NCBI GenBank assembly: GCA_013397455.1
Contig: VYZB01000014.1
Span: forward strand, 1,498,176 to 1,562,175
Origin: Crotophaga sulcirostris
Lineage: Eukaryota; Chordata; Aves; Cuculiformes; Crotophagidae
Length of the DNA: 64,000 nt
Direction of reading: 5' to 3'
The notes under the pieces were generated by a model, which saw only the letters and a list, made by a program, of their open reading frames with translations, made no database searches and was not told where the DNA came from. Below are positions 12,801-23,200 of this stretch, piece by piece. Positions within the stretch are counted from its first letter, which is position 1. Each line of letters begins with the position of its first letter. The translations under genes and the position numbers were made by a program.

Positions 12801-15057
12801 AGAGTTCTGCAGAAGTTCTGCTGCTTTTTCTGTAGACTTTTCATCAAATATAGCAGAACTATTGTCATCTGATTTCTGTTTCCCATTTCTAGGCAAATTG
12901 AGTTTGCAAAAATCATACGAAATTAAGTCAGCATATGTCTTGATTTCCACAGGAATGCTGTAAAAACCCTGGCTGTAATCTTATGATTCCAGATGGCATT
13001 GCAGTACTTGCCCGTTATTTAAGTTTTCATGTACAGTTCTCCAAACGCATTTACAGAGCAAGTCAGCACCAGTGTCCCCTTTTAAAGATGGGAACATTTA
13101 GACAAAGACTTTCTCAAAGTCACAGAGCAAACCCATGGCAAAGCCAGGGCAGAATTTCAGTCTTCGGAGTACTTGGAGAGCAGGGGACAGTTGAGGCTCC
13201 TCAGAGCAGCTACAAATCCCCTCTATCCTGTGCCCCCCAACTGCACTCATGATTCAAGCATGCCCACAGCAGTAAGATTTCTGCCTGACCACTTCTCAAG
13301 GACACATTGAGTCATGCTCCTGACAAATAACCATTGCTCCATTCTTACTAAATGACAGCGCAGCTCAACTCTTCAGAATCTGTAATGTCTCTTGGGTGCC
13401 CAACTCAGGGATGTTGCCTTTTGCCTATGAATCAGACTTAAGGAAGACTTTGAGATGTGCCCCATTTACTTGTGAGCACCTCATATCCGTGTTAGTTTTA
13501 TATAATTGTCAGATGTGGAGGAAGAGGCAAAGTCTCATTTCTTTCTAATCGTTTGTGTTTTGCTTGAGCTCCCACTAATGAATTTAAAATACGCTCAGCT
13601 ATAATGCAGATGCTTTCAGTACGTGTGGCATGTGAGAGCTAATTTCAGTGTTATACTCTCCAGGCTGGGTGTTTTTAAATGGCTCACGTTCTTCTGCTGA
13701 TACAGTTTGTTGTATTGAGTACTGCAGATATCCTGAGGTGACTGGTGTACCATCCAATTTCTCCTATAAATTAGAATCACTAAAAATTAGTCCATATAAA
13801 ACAAGCATTTGATAGATACAAAGATGAACTACGGGAATCAAATAAGACAATATCAAAAATTTTGTGTCTCTGTGTCCGTGCCCAGGTACGTTTCTGAGTA
13901 TCTTATCCTTTTGGTGTGGTTTTTCAGGTATGGAGCTGTGTCAGCGGGAACGCTATGTGCCCTTACCACTCTGTCCCAGCAGCTGGAGAATGAAAATGCT
14001 GTCGATGTTTTCCAGGTGGCAAAGATGATAAATCTTATGCGGCCTGGAGTATTTACAGACATTGTAAGTCTTTAAATGCAATATAAATGGGTAGTTTACA
14101 AGGTTTTCGTCTGAGACCAAATGCATGAACTAAACCACACATTGTGTGTGTTATCAAGCCCTACTGCACCTGCTATCAAGCAGAATTGGCATCTGGGCTT
14201 TTTTTTTATAGTTGTCACTTTTTATAAACCTGAAACCCACACTGTCAGACTCTGATCTGCAGTTAAACTTAATTCTCATCCAGCTGGGGGGCCACTGTAT
14301 GGGCAGCCCCAGCAGAGAGGGACCTTCTGGCTTGCCACCCCCCCCCGTGAGTTAAGCTGTGCTATTTAAACCTGGAGTGTTGTGCTCTGAAGGTGTGGCA
14401 CAGCAGGTAGAGCTGCAGGGAGATAAAGCTTCAGCAGAGGGGCTCTTGGTTTGCTGTGCAGCGTGAGCAGCACCCTTGCCACCATCTGCGTGGCTCTGCT
14501 GGTACGAGGGAGCAACCTGGGGCTGAGATGTGGGCTTGGATATTGTCCTGCCCTCCTGTAGTGTTTAATAGTATATCAGGAATAATATAATCTACCCAAA
14601 AGTGAACTTTTAGGTTGACCAGGTTAAACTGGATTAACAGAGGTAATTGCTCTGTAAGTCTTTATTTTCTGTTAAATCACAGAGTTGTTTAGGTTGGAAA
14701 AGAGCTTTAAGATCCAAGTCCAACCATAAACCTAACACTGCCAACTCTACCATTAAACTGCGTCCCTGAGTGCCACATCTACAAGCATCCACATCTACAC
14801 ATATGCTTCTAGTAAAGAATATCTGTGACTTTCTCTGGAAATGCCAAATTCAAGTGCCACTCACTTATGTACACAAAAAGGGTTGAAATAACTTATCTTT
14901 TCTTTTCCAGGAACAGTACCAGTTTCTTTATAAGGCCATGCTAAGCTTGGTCAGCACTAAGGAGAACGGAAATGGTCCCATGACACTGGACAAAAATGGT
15001 GCTGTGATGGCCAGTGATGAATCTGATCCTGCAGAAAGCATGGAGTCTCTTGTCTAA
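767..15057 (+). CDS. PTPRG: PTPRG, receptor-type tyrosine-protein phosphatase gamma, last 13 coding exons
   Basis: Partial gene: extracellular carbonic-anhydrase-like and fibronectin domains and the membrane span lie upstream of the window. Coding exons are 767-849, 1076-1210, 1445-1579, 1992-2164, 3205-3340, 3684-3830, 5610-5703, 6979-7055, 7483-7611, 9848-9994, 10778-10920, 13928-14063 and 14911-15057. They join in frame to 559 complete codons plus a split first codon, against about 1445 residues for the whole human protein. D1 carries the NANYVD segment, the WPD loop (exon 4), the P-loop [10 protein letters not shown] (split between exons 4 and 5) and the Q-loop region QTEEQY. D2 has HDEYGAVSAG in place of the P-loop and WPN in place of WPD, so it should be inactive, as known for this R5 family (PTPRG, PTPRZ). 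The product is a plasma-membrane receptor that removes phosphate from tyrosines; D2 is thought to be regulatory. PTPRZ1 is the only close alternative; residue identity and synteny with C3orf14 and FEZF2 favour PTPRG. Confidence 0.97.
1076..1210 (+). CDS. PTPRG: PTPRG coding exon, D1
   Basis: 135 bases, 45 whole codons. The acceptor is tttgaag before 1076 and the donor gtaaga at 1211. It encodes the classical PTP motifs YIATQGP and [10 protein letters not shown], then [10 protein letters not shown]. It joins in phase 0 on both sides. Confidence 0.97.
1445..1579 (+). CDS. PTPRG: PTPRG coding exon, D1
   Basis: 135 bases, 45 codons, phase 0 on both sides. It encodes RKCDQYWP and the strand region IIVTLKST through [12 protein letters not shown]. 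The acceptor is ttgttcag and the donor gtgagt at 1580. The KCDQYWP sequence is typical of PTP D1 domains. Confidence 0.97.
1992..2164 (+). CDS. PTPRG: PTPRG coding exon with WPD loop and first half of P-loop
   Basis: 173 bases. The acceptor is tgcacacag and the donor gtatga at 2165. It encodes [18 protein letters not shown], whose Asp is the general acid of the WPD loop. It ends with VVVHC plus two bases of the next codon. The catalytic Cys is therefore the last complete codon, and the remaining P-loop lies in the next exon. Confidence 0.97.
2165..3204 (+). other. PTPRG: PTPRG intron
   Basis: 1,040 bases between the two halves of the catalytic P-loop. It is non-coding by its in-frame stops, and I recognise no repeat or RNA gene. 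Confidence 0.8.
3205..3340 (+). CDS. PTPRG: PTPRG coding exon with P-loop Arg and Q-loop region
   Basis: 136 bases. The acceptor is cttctacag and the donor gtaaag at 3341. The first base completes Ser of [17 protein letters not shown] supplies the phosphate-binding backbone and the invariant Arg. The exon ends at [11 protein letters not shown], the start of the Q-loop region, which continues as EQY in the next exon. Confidence 0.97.
3684..3830 (+). CDS. PTPRG: PTPRG coding exon, end of D1
   Basis: 147 bases, 49 codons, phase 0. The acceptor is gtttttctag and the donor gtaagg at 3831. It encodes [20 protein letters not shown] and continues to KTRLEKQFK, closing D1 and starting the D1-D2 linker. 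Confidence 0.97.
3831..5609 (+). other. PTPRG: PTPRG intron
   Basis: 1,779 bases of AT-rich non-coding DNA with a short A-run near 4628. I see no gene, known repeat family or RNA in it. Confidence 0.75.
5610..5703 (+). CDS. PTPRG: PTPRG coding exon, D1-D2 linker
   Basis: 94 bases: 31 codons plus one base. The acceptor is attctctttcag and the donor gtaaga at 5704. It encodes the linker [20 protein letters not shown] followed by NRNSSVVP. Confidence 0.96.
5704..6978 (+). other. PTPRG: PTPRG intron
   Basis: 1,275 bases with no feature I can name. Several short open frames on both strands look like chance. Confidence 0.75.
6979..7055 (+). CDS. PTPRG: PTPRG coding exon, start of D2
   Basis: 77 bases. 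The acceptor is catcttatag and the donor gtgagg at 7056. It completes a split Ser, then encodes [20 protein letters not shown] and ASYIM. This is the D2 equivalent of the D1 DYINANYVD exon. Confidence 0.96.
7056..7482 (+). other. PTPRG: PTPRG intron
   Basis: 427 bases, AT-rich, nothing recognised. Confidence 0.75.
7483..7611 (+). CDS. PTPRG: PTPRG coding exon, D2
   Basis: 129 bases, 43 codons, phase 0. The acceptor is ttgctgcaaaag and the donor gtgagt at 7612. It encodes [20 protein letters not shown] and then [16 protein letters not shown]. The D1 motif IATQGP is ITQHP here, a normal D2 divergence. Confidence 0.97.
7675..7772. repeat. Near-perfect 44-base inverted repeat (hairpin; MITE-like or miRNA-like)
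   Basis: The left arm (7675-7718) starts atggtggctcaag and ends gatgtcactaagtga. The right arm (7729-7772) is its reverse complement apart from a handful of mismatches, with a loop of about 10 bases. The flanks do not continue the symmetry, and I see no clear target-site duplication. The shape suits a short palindromic DNA-transposon remnant, and the transcript would fold into a pre-miRNA-sized hairpin. Which of these it is, if either, is not shown by the sequence. Confidence 0.7.
8410..8600. promoter_or_regulatory. Candidate conserved intronic element: CpG cluster plus 18-base palindrome
   Basis: About ten CpG dinucleotides fall between 8416 and 8540, in an intron that is otherwise CpG-poor. 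Position 8555-8572 is a perfect 18-base palindrome (attgctctg and its complement). The composition resembles a conserved noncoding element, but conservation cannot be seen from one sequence. Confidence 0.3.
9848..9994 (+). CDS. PTPRG: PTPRG coding exon, D2
   Basis: 147 bases, 49 codons, phase 0. The acceptor is attcctccag and the donor gtaaaa at 9995. It encodes [20 protein letters not shown] and then the strand region to DFILEATQ. Confidence 0.97.
9995..10777 (+). other. PTPRG: PTPRG intron
   Basis: 783 bases, AT-rich, nothing recognised beyond a good acceptor (ttttcattgcag). Confidence 0.75.
10778..10920 (+). CDS. PTPRG: PTPRG coding exon with degenerate WPD loop of D2
   Basis: 143 bases: 47 codons plus two bases. 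The donor is gtatgt at 10921. It encodes [20 protein letters not shown], where WPN replaces the catalytic WPD, then DGPTIVHD. The HD here stands where D1 has HC, so the catalytic Cys is Asp. The exon reads straight on into the intron without a stop for 80 codons (see findings). Confidence 0.97.
10921..13927 (+). other. PTPRG: PTPRG intron
   Basis: 3,007 bases. A MIR-like SINE relic lies near 13070-13170. Otherwise I see no gene. The long minus-strand frame at 11419-12003 looks like chance. Confidence 0.75.
13070..13170 (+). mobile_element. Possible MIR-type SINE relic
   Basis: The order of short matches resembles the MIR core and tail: a gatgggaacattt segment, then caaagtcacagagc, then ggcaaagccagggcagaatt. 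This parallels the MIR series gatggggaaact, ggtcacacagct and ggcagagctgggatt as I recall it. Divergence is high, and a RepeatMasker run would decide. Confidence 0.4.
13928..14063 (+). CDS. PTPRG: PTPRG coding exon, inactive P-loop of D2
   Basis: 136 bases. The acceptor is gtttttcag and the donor gtaagt at 14064. It completes the split Glu of HDEYGAVSAG, then continues [20 protein letters not shown] to PGVFTDI. The P-loop lacks both the catalytic Cys and the invariant Arg. I recall Met where this sequence has Thr in SAGTLC in human. Confidence 0.97.
14064..14910 (+). other. PTPRG: PTPRG last intron
   Basis: 847 bases with a C-run at 14337-14346 and a CR1 fragment on the opposite strand (14675-14815). 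Nothing else recognised. Confidence 0.75.
14675..14815 (-). mobile_element. CR1 LINE 3' fragment
   Basis: Begins aatcacagagttgtttaggt and continues ttggaaaagagctttaagat then ccaagtccaacc, the reverse complement of the CR1 3' end. It is 5'-truncated and diverged, as most avian CR1 copies are. Confidence 0.75.
14911..15057 (+). CDS. PTPRG: PTPRG terminal coding exon with stop
   Basis: 48 codons plus TAA at 15055-15057. The acceptor is tcttttccag. It encodes [20 protein letters not shown] and ends [13 protein letters not shown], the recognised PTPRG C terminus. Confidence 0.97.
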   Translation, partial: EQYQFLYKAMLSLVSTKENGNGPMTLDKNGAVMASDESDPAESMESLV

Positions 15058-18000
15058 TTGGAAACCTGAAAAGGCACTTAATTTGTAGAACTTCTGAAGA
15101 CTGAGTGAACTTTTTTGAGGCCTTTTTTGCCAGACTCTAGGTTATACAATAACCCAATTACTTTTTTACACTGATAAAAGTTTTGATATTTATTTTTTGC
15201 CATTTTATGTCTTAATGGTATCCTACTGAGCATTTGCACCTCTGTTTATTTCACACAGTGAAACACAATTTTACCTAGTTTGCACTATATGATCAGTGTT
15301 ACTGCCTATAATATTCTAATACAAGACAAGCCCTGATGTGACATTCCATGACAACAAGCATTTGCTTTCTGTTTCGTTTAATGCAGCGAAGTTTTGCTAA
15401 CTACAGTGACCCTTGAATCTTAAACCTTGAATGCTAGGCCAGATGGGTTCTTTCTAGGACAGATACTGTACCCCTCCATACCATATTTATTATTTTAATG
15501 ATCATGTCACAGTTTTGGTTAACAGCATTCTGCATTCCAGAGGAGCGGGTGAGCAGTGTTCATCCTTTCCTGACAAAACGTGGCAGGTGATTATTAGCTA
15601 TGGGGAAGGTGTAATAGCCTTGTGGAGCCGAAACAATTATTTCTATATTGTTTCAAATCGCTATTTTGTACATTTACAGGCCTAAGACTTGCTTCACATG
15701 GAATATATAAATTACATACATACATACATTGTAATTATTAATTAGACACAATTCATACGTGGGACGCAGTGATAGGTTTTGAGTTTACAATTTCTAAGTT
15801 TCCCCAGGTATTCAGAAAAATGTCGATTTTAGTTTTGAACCAGCCCTGTGATAGGAAAGTATTTTGGTTTTATTCTCATCAGAGCCAATACAGTGAGAAA
15901 TCTACTACAACCCCAAATCAAATCTGTTTTCAGACATATTGAAGGTAGCAATATTTTACATTACTAAGCTATTCAATATTTTAAACACATTAATTTCCTT
16001 ACTATTTCTTGAATATGACCTCACACCTAATGGTATGTTACATGGTGACAGGCGTTTCTTAATTTCATAACTGTTAGATGCCATTTTTACAGGTGTGTAA
16101 TTTTCATACTTTAGTGCTAAAACATAAAGTACTGATCCATATTTACTGGTGAAGCAAACTAATAAAAAAAACTACCTATAAAGTTACATTCTCCCTCTTT
16201 TTTTTGCCAGACTAATTCTTTAGCACAAACCTAGCTTGTTGTGTTTTCCCTCCCACGCCACTAAAATGGTTTCCCTCAGATTATATAAATAATTGAATTA
16301 TTGTTTGGAGCATTTAAGTTTACATCCTCACTGGCTCCCTTCTGCTTTGTATTTGGTTGCAATTCAACAAGGTCCATCCCTACTTAACAAAAGAAGCAAG
16401 CACATTCTTAATTCTCTTGAAAATTAAAGCTCCTTCCTAACTCGGCTGAGTAGGGAGGGGTTATTAAATCTGCTTTGAAAAGGAAATATGGCATTTCAAC
16501 CATCCTGACATTCGGTATCCAGTTAAAGGCACTAACTATCCTTTATATATGGCATTCGTTTCTTTACTTTTAAATTTCAGCTGCACAAAACATGCATTGT
16601 AATTTTTCAGGACTTGTCAAAATGTTACAGCGTATTTTTCATTTAACTGTAAACCTATTCATTTCTGCCAGTCCAGTCTTGCTGAAGTGTAGACATTTGG
16701 CAAGGCAAAACCCACTTCTTTTGTTGGAGGAAAGGGCAGGGAGGAAGGTTAGCGAAGAGGAAAGTTCTGTGTATTTTCACACACAAGGAAGCCAAAAGCA
16801 ACTGCTTAAAAGGATACTGAGAGTAGGCATTTTGGTTCAGAACCTCCTGAGATAAGAAGTTGATACAGCCTCACTGAGAGCAGAGGAGCCGTGCAAACTG
16901 GTGTGTGCTAACATCTGGCCTTTTATTTTTAATAAGGGAACGATTTCCTAGCATGGATGCACTTGATTAATTCCAGCACCAAATTATTTAAGAATTCATC
17001 AACAACCTTTTCCATAGTTACTTTTCCTTCTCAGTTTGTTGAATCTCTCCGTACAAGTGATCCAAGTAACTGCTGATGCTGACAGTGCAACTTATCCATG
17101 GTTTCAGTAGGGAAATCCCATGTCCAGCCCACCCAGTCCAAATAAAAAAATGTGCAAAATACTTAAAAGATGCTTTGTAGTTTGCATCCCCTTTGTACTG
17201 GGACAACCCAGCACCGAGGAGGGAGTCAGTTAATGGGTGGTAGGAGTTAAGACCAGCTCTCCATTCGCTATAATGAGAATTGTTTTAAGTAAGGTTTTGA
17301 GTCCTCCCGCCTGCGAGGGCTGGCAGGTTTTGCTTAGTGGTCTCCTGGACAGTGTGCACCCATGAGAGAGGCTGTGGAGCTCCCCCCACCCCCCTAGTAC
17401 TGATCTGGCCCCAGGCAGCTCCAGCTGGTAGTGTAAAGGGACTCTGGTGAGCTGGATCAGTTCAGTCTGAAGTATTACAGTTCCTGGGAGGTGTAGGGAG
17501 GAGTTAAGAATTCAAAGCCTGACAAGAGCTAAGTGACACAAAGATTACTGCAGGCATCAAGAGGGCTGGATTTGTTCAGTACTTTCAGCTGATTACTTTT
17601 CATTTCAGTGGCATGATGGAAGATAACTGTGGTTCGTGACACGCTGTCTGAATACCCTTGGTTTAATCCCTTACCTTCTCACAAGTTTCAAAATGCAGTG
17701 ACAGAAGGCTGGGGGGGGTTGAACTTCTTCAGGTGCTTCAAAAATCCATGCATTTGCATTGGCATTTTCCCACACCTGAAATACTTGCTTCGGGTTTAAT
17801 CCACGGGTAAATAATTTATACTGATGTTCTATGAGTGCTCCATGGATTTTTTCTTAGGGGGCTCAGGCTGAGGGTTAAGTGCTGTGCTGAGAGTCCGAGA
17901 GCCAATAGATGGTAGTGATGCATTAGGCTTGGAGTGGATGAAGCTAGGAATTGCTTGTGAAGGTCAGGATTAAGAGCACCTAAGAGCGAAATCGATCCTA

Positions 18001-19704
18001 TAAACAGCTGCAGTTCTGCTCTCTCACATGGATTTGCCCCACTTTCCCTGGGACTGAGCAAGACTGGCAGAAATAGCACGTGTGCGTTCAGACGTGGGCA
18101 CCTGTAGAGCTCCACTGAGATGCTCTCGTGTCTCTCTGGCTAAAGTACCACCCTGAGCATCGCAGCCTCCTTTTTGCCATGCCAGGTCCCCCACCATAAC
18201 CAGCTCCCAGCATCTGGTTGAGATGTCTTTCAAGCATCAGAAGTTGCCAGATAATGTGCAAGCCTGCAAATTAAAAGAACCCAAAAGTATCCCATCACTA
18301 TCCAGTGTGGTCCTCAGCAGCAGCCCTGAGAAATAAGGAAATAAAGGACTGAAGTACACATGAATATGTGTGTCCATGTTTAGAGAATGTTATTTCTCCA
18401 TGTCTTGCATGTGTACTGCGCCCGCAGACCACGTGAAAGACAAAAGACTTCTGTGTGTTGAGACCGTAAGAGCGGCCAAGCTTTCCAAGAGGGAATGCTT
18501 GGGAAGCTACTGTGTCATCTTAACATCTCAAATGGGTGACCATCTCAGCCAAATGCCCCGTCCTACCAACCCTGCTGTCCGTGACCTTGTCACTGGCAGG
18601 CAGGGCTGGGGCAGCCAGCAGGGCTGCTCAGATGTGCAGGCCAAGCACCGGTTCTTCAACCAGACCCAGGTCTGAAGAACCTTCACTCCAAACAGCATTT
18701 GTCCTTAGTATTTCAGTGTCTGTTTCCAAATGTGAATTCAGGAACAGGGAAAGTGAAAAATCCCAAACCCTTAAACTATTTCTTGTGTGTGACTGTTTCT
18801 GTACCGTGGGTCTTCTTGGTTAGTGGAATCACTTCCAGGATCTGCAAGATTTCCACTTTTTTCCAGTTTCTGACTGCCTGAATTGCTTGAACCCAGAGTG
18901 ATGCATTGGAACATTAGGAGAAGAGTCTTTATGACACAGCACAACTGCCTTCTTAATCTTTTTTTTAAGTTGATATATTTTATTTTAAAGCTAAAACACA
19001 TAGGTATCGATTCTACCAAAGATATATGCTACTAATTCTCAGCAAAACAAAACCAACTTAATTTACAAAAAAATAAAACGTAGTTGTCTTAAAGACTTAG
19101 AAGTCTCTCAAATTCATGTCTCTTGACATCACATCTTGTGTTCTGACGTTTATGTTCAAATGGTGCCAGTGAATTTTTATATGAAGGGGAAATGCCTATT
19201 TGTTAATCCACTGCATTGCTTTGCTGCTTTTTCTTTTTCTTTTTTTTACAGAAGTAATTCAGCTCTTGCTGTTCCCCCTTTACTCTTCTTCTCTTTGTTG
19301 CCATTCTAACAATGTGAACTGCATTGGCTTTACTTATCAAAGGAGAAGGAATGCAAAAATAAAGAGAGAAGGAACTGTAATGAAGAGATTTGGCCTCTAC
19401 TTTGTCTTAGCTGTTAAACTGTTTTTAGTGTTTTTGTTAACTCTTTGCAAAGGGAAGCATTTTCTACAGAGGATAATTAATTTCAAGAAAAATGTCTTGA
19501 GTTTTAAGAATAAACGTGTCTCCAAAAGAGGAGATAGTCAATTTTATACAATGTCACAACTCTCCAACATTTGGGGTAGTGACTCTTTTTGTTTTCTTAG
19601 AACATTTGAAACTAGCAAGCAGCCGTTGTTTCTAAAGACCGAAGCATTCGTGTGTACTCCTGTTTTCTTTTCCTTCATTTTTAAAATAGCAGAGTCATTA
19701 AAAC

Positions 19705-19712
19705 TGTAAATA
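19705..19712 (+). promoter_or_regulatory. PTPRG: Pumilio-type motif TGTAAATA in 3'UTR
   Basis: Exact match to the Pumilio-binding consensus TGTANATA on the sense strand of the UTR. An 8-mer match can arise by chance in 5 kb of AT-rich sequence. Confidence 0.3.
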
Positions 19713-20236
19713 TTTTGTTGCTTGAATAAGCATCTTCTGGGAACTTTGTATCTATGGTATATAATCATAGAATTTTATATTTTCATATAAAGCTAATTTT
19801 TTTCTAGTTTCACCTCCTTCCTAGTTCTGTGGTGGCTATGTGACTACAAACCTTCTGTGTACCGAGGTAGTGAGACACCATCATCCCACTCCACAACAGA
19901 TTTCCACACACATCATTTCTTTGGGGCAGTGATTGTGAAAGTTGAATTTAATTTTTTTTTTTTGGATTCCATTGTCAGTGTGTGCAATAGGAATTAGACT
20001 TAGCCAGTCACTGGATACGTTTGTCTCATTGATCCATTCAGAAAAAAAAAATGTGGTGTTTGGTTTGGGGAGAGGGTGGGAGGGAGCACTCTGAGGGAGA
20101 TCTTTTGTTCATTTTGGTTTGGTTTTTGTTTGGGGGTTTTTGTAACTTGAAGAATCCTTTTTTTTGTTATGTTAATCTATATCAAATCATTCTATTATAG
20201 TGTTATTTAATATGTAAATTGTATTGCTATACATAA

Positions 20237-20242
20237 AATAAA
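20237..20242 (+). terminator. PTPRG: PTPRG distal poly(A) signal AATAAA
   Basis: AATAAA followed by gtatggtttttgatgtat, a GU-rich downstream element in the expected position. After this point the AT-rich UTR composition gives way to mixed intergenic sequence. Confidence 0.65.
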
Positions 20243-20262
20243 GTATGGTTTTTGATGTATTT

Positions 20263-23200
20263 ACAGACTCCTTCCCTATTTGCATCAAATACACATACAG
20301 AACAGATGCAGGAGTCAGTATTTCATCATCCCAGGCATGCAGGAAGAATGATGAGATCCAAGGGCTGCTTTAATGTGATCTCAGTTTCCCAAGCAGCACT
20401 GAGCTGTCTCTCAGACAGTGGAGATCACCATTCCTTCCTTCATTGTCTCCAACTATTAGAGAGCTGTTGTAATCCCTTCCCTCTCCACCACTGTTCCTCC
20501 ACAGTCTGCTGTGACCCCTCAAGATCCCTTTTGGAAGAGGGATTGTCTCCATTCAGAACAGGACCTCAGATCCTGGGCTTTCTTGCCAGCTCCTTTGGGG
20601 TGCCCATCCTTAGGTCTAACTCTGGTTTATCAGCTTCCACCAGGTCACCATCACCTGGTTTGTAGGGAAAACCAGCATCTATTCAGCACTCAACTAACGC
20701 AGTGCTGTGGCATAAAAAGGAAGAGTACTCATCCCCATCTCAGGAGGACTGGGAGGGAGGGATGGTTCCATATCCTGGAGATAAGGCAGCAAACATTCCC
20801 CTCGGAGCGCATTGGCAGCCCTGCTGCATCAAGCCAAGGGCTGTCCTTGAAACAGGCGCGTGTTACGCCATCGATACCCAGTGGTTTGCAGCAAAACCTC
20901 AGCAGCCCTGCTTGCTGCCTCCCGTGCTGATTCCGTGGTGGTTGCATGCGTTACTTTTTCTGTTGTTCTTGTGGGAAAACCTCTGGGGTTTGTGGATACA
21001 TCCTTGTTGGGATCTGCTGCCAGCAGCGACCCGCGGGGCCCTGCCTGCACTGAGGGCAGGGCGGCTGCCTGGGCTGGCAGAGCCGTCAGGAACGAGGCAG
21101 CACGCAGCCTCCAGCCCCGTACCTGCACGTGGACAGACACCATCAGTAAGTCAAATGGTTTGTTGGTGTAAAATTGCTGGTTAAAATCAATGTTCTATAT
21201 GTCTGCTTTCTTTTGTGTTGCTGCATTCTCACCTGTAAAGTCCACATTCTGCTTGACTGGGAGAAGGAGGGAGCCTTGGAGTGTGGCTCTTGTCACACTA
21301 GACTGGTGTCACAGCCTGCTGAGTCCTGCAAAGCCCCTGACTTCATAGCATGCTGCCTTCAGCCCTTGCTCCAGGGCACTGCCTCATGTTGCATCCCAGT
21401 AACAGCCCAGCACTTGGGAGCAAACGTGGAAGGGCAGGGAGCTGTTTCCCTGCCTCCCAGGCCTTCAGAAGAGGGTGCTGCAGCAGCAAGAAGAGCCCAG
21501 AGTCCTCTGCGCGTCTTTTGGGCCAGGGTTGGCAGCCAGAGCTGGGTGTCCAGGGAAGGCTCCTTTGCCCAGTTTGGCTGCTCCATGGAGAAGACAGCAG
21601 CCCCTGCATGCACAGGTACATTGCGCCTTGTAGCAACAGCGTGGGAAAAGAGCTGCTTAAATACCACATGTCTGGGAAGGGACTGGAAGAGGGACCTGAT
21701 GGCAAGCTGAACCGGAGTCAGCCCCATCTGCAGCAAGAGAATGATGAGCACAAGGTGAGGAAACCCTCCCACCCCATTCCCAGCAGGTTCAAAGCAGCCT
21801 CCTTTAGGGAGGGAGGAAGTGTAACCCCACTAGAGAGAGGCAACAGGAGCGGTCAGAAATCTGGAAATGCTCTGAGCATAGACAGGATGAGCTGGGACAT
21901 TGCCTGCTGAAACACTGGAGGGAGACGGCCTGGGAGGTGCCAGGGTGGAGGAGAGGCTGCAGGGCTTGCCTGGTATTCAAAATACCACCCCTGAAGGAAG
22001 GCTGCAATCTTCTCCCTGCATCTTTGTTAGATGTGACAAGAAAAAGGGCTCAAACAGTTCAAGGTAGGAGTCAGGCAGTGAGAACACAGCCTAGGACCAT
22101 GGCACAGCAAAGCTTTGCCTGTAGCAGCTACAGAAATCAGGACAACCCAAGGCAGCCCCTTAAATGAAAAGCTGCATTTTCATTAGATAGCAGCAGCTCT
22201 GAGGTGGAGCATCCCCCTGCTACTGGCCAGATCATCACGTGTAAATGCAGACAGCACACAGGACAGAGCTCGCTGCGGGATACAGGATGGCTGCTCTTCT
22301 CTAAACCACCCTCCCCAAGCCAAGCTCAGCAGCAACCCATTAGACTGCAAACCTTGTTACTGAACCAGCAGCGCAGTGTTTGGGTTCCTGATCCCTCTGA
22401 GCCACCCTGGTGAGCAACACAGGTGGGAGTGGAGGACAGGAGAAAAGGCAAAGCCTTCGAGAAAGTGTGTGGATTCTGTGCTTGTGCTGGGGAAGAGACC
22501 TAGCTGGGACCTATATCCAGTGGAAACCTGCAGTAAGTAAGTAGTTAATTAATACTTCTGCAACAAAGGTAGGATTTACCAGCCCCTCCCACTACTAACA
22601 ATATGCCCGAATTAATTGATGGCATCAGAAGAGTCCAACTTCTTCTGTAATAAATAGCTAATGAGTTTAGCCTTTAAGGCTTCCAGAGGCTGCCAGCAGT
22701 CATGCTAAGCAGGCACAAATAATAGCAGCATTTTTGCTAAATGGATTCAAATGCCAGAAGGTGTGATTTCAAGACCTTTTGCAACATAAAAATAATTTCG
22801 ATCAATGGTCTGGTCCCAGTCCTATTACTAAGCCACTTGAAGCTCCCCGAAGTGTTTCACGCACTGACGTGTCACCCCCGCCCGCTGGCAGCCGCCTCAT
22901 TGATCACGGGGGTTTCTGTTTCCCCTTCGCTGCCAGTCAATGGGTTTGATGTCTTTCTGACTGGGAAATGCTTTAAGAAGCAACACTTCACAAAGCAATC
23001 TTTCCTGACACTGTGTTCAATTAATCTGACAGTCACTGGGCTCGCTTTGCTTTTCTGAAGTTGTTATCTTCCTTATGTCTTGAAATCCTAGTTTAGGAGT
23101 TGGTGCCTGCTACGGTGGTGGTTTATGTTATGTTTTTGAATTTTGAAAAGATTCTGCATTTTAGTTCTATGTCTTTTATGAGAGCAGTTTCCAATATTTC

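Larger units (their letters stand above)
15058..20262 (+). other. PTPRG: PTPRG 3'UTR
   Basis: About 5.2 kb of AT-rich sequence with no splice or coding signature, running from the stop codon to the first well-placed poly(A) signal with GT-rich downstream sequence (20237-20242). It includes a (TACA)4 run at 15713-15728, many T and A runs, a Pumilio-type motif (19705-19712) and a stop-free frame at 19200-19709. An earlier AATAAA at 16161 could give a shorter isoform. The true end needs RNA data. Confidence 0.65.

Noticed and set aside
19766..19785. CR1 tail-like aatcatagaatttt in the PTPRG 3'UTR
   Set aside because: Only about ten bases match and the sequence does not continue into the CR1 3'UTR.
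21174..21910. Overlapping frames of 137-186 codons on both strands
   Set aside because: Several frames open together in moderately GC-rich intergenic DNA. No motif or codon bias distinguishes one.
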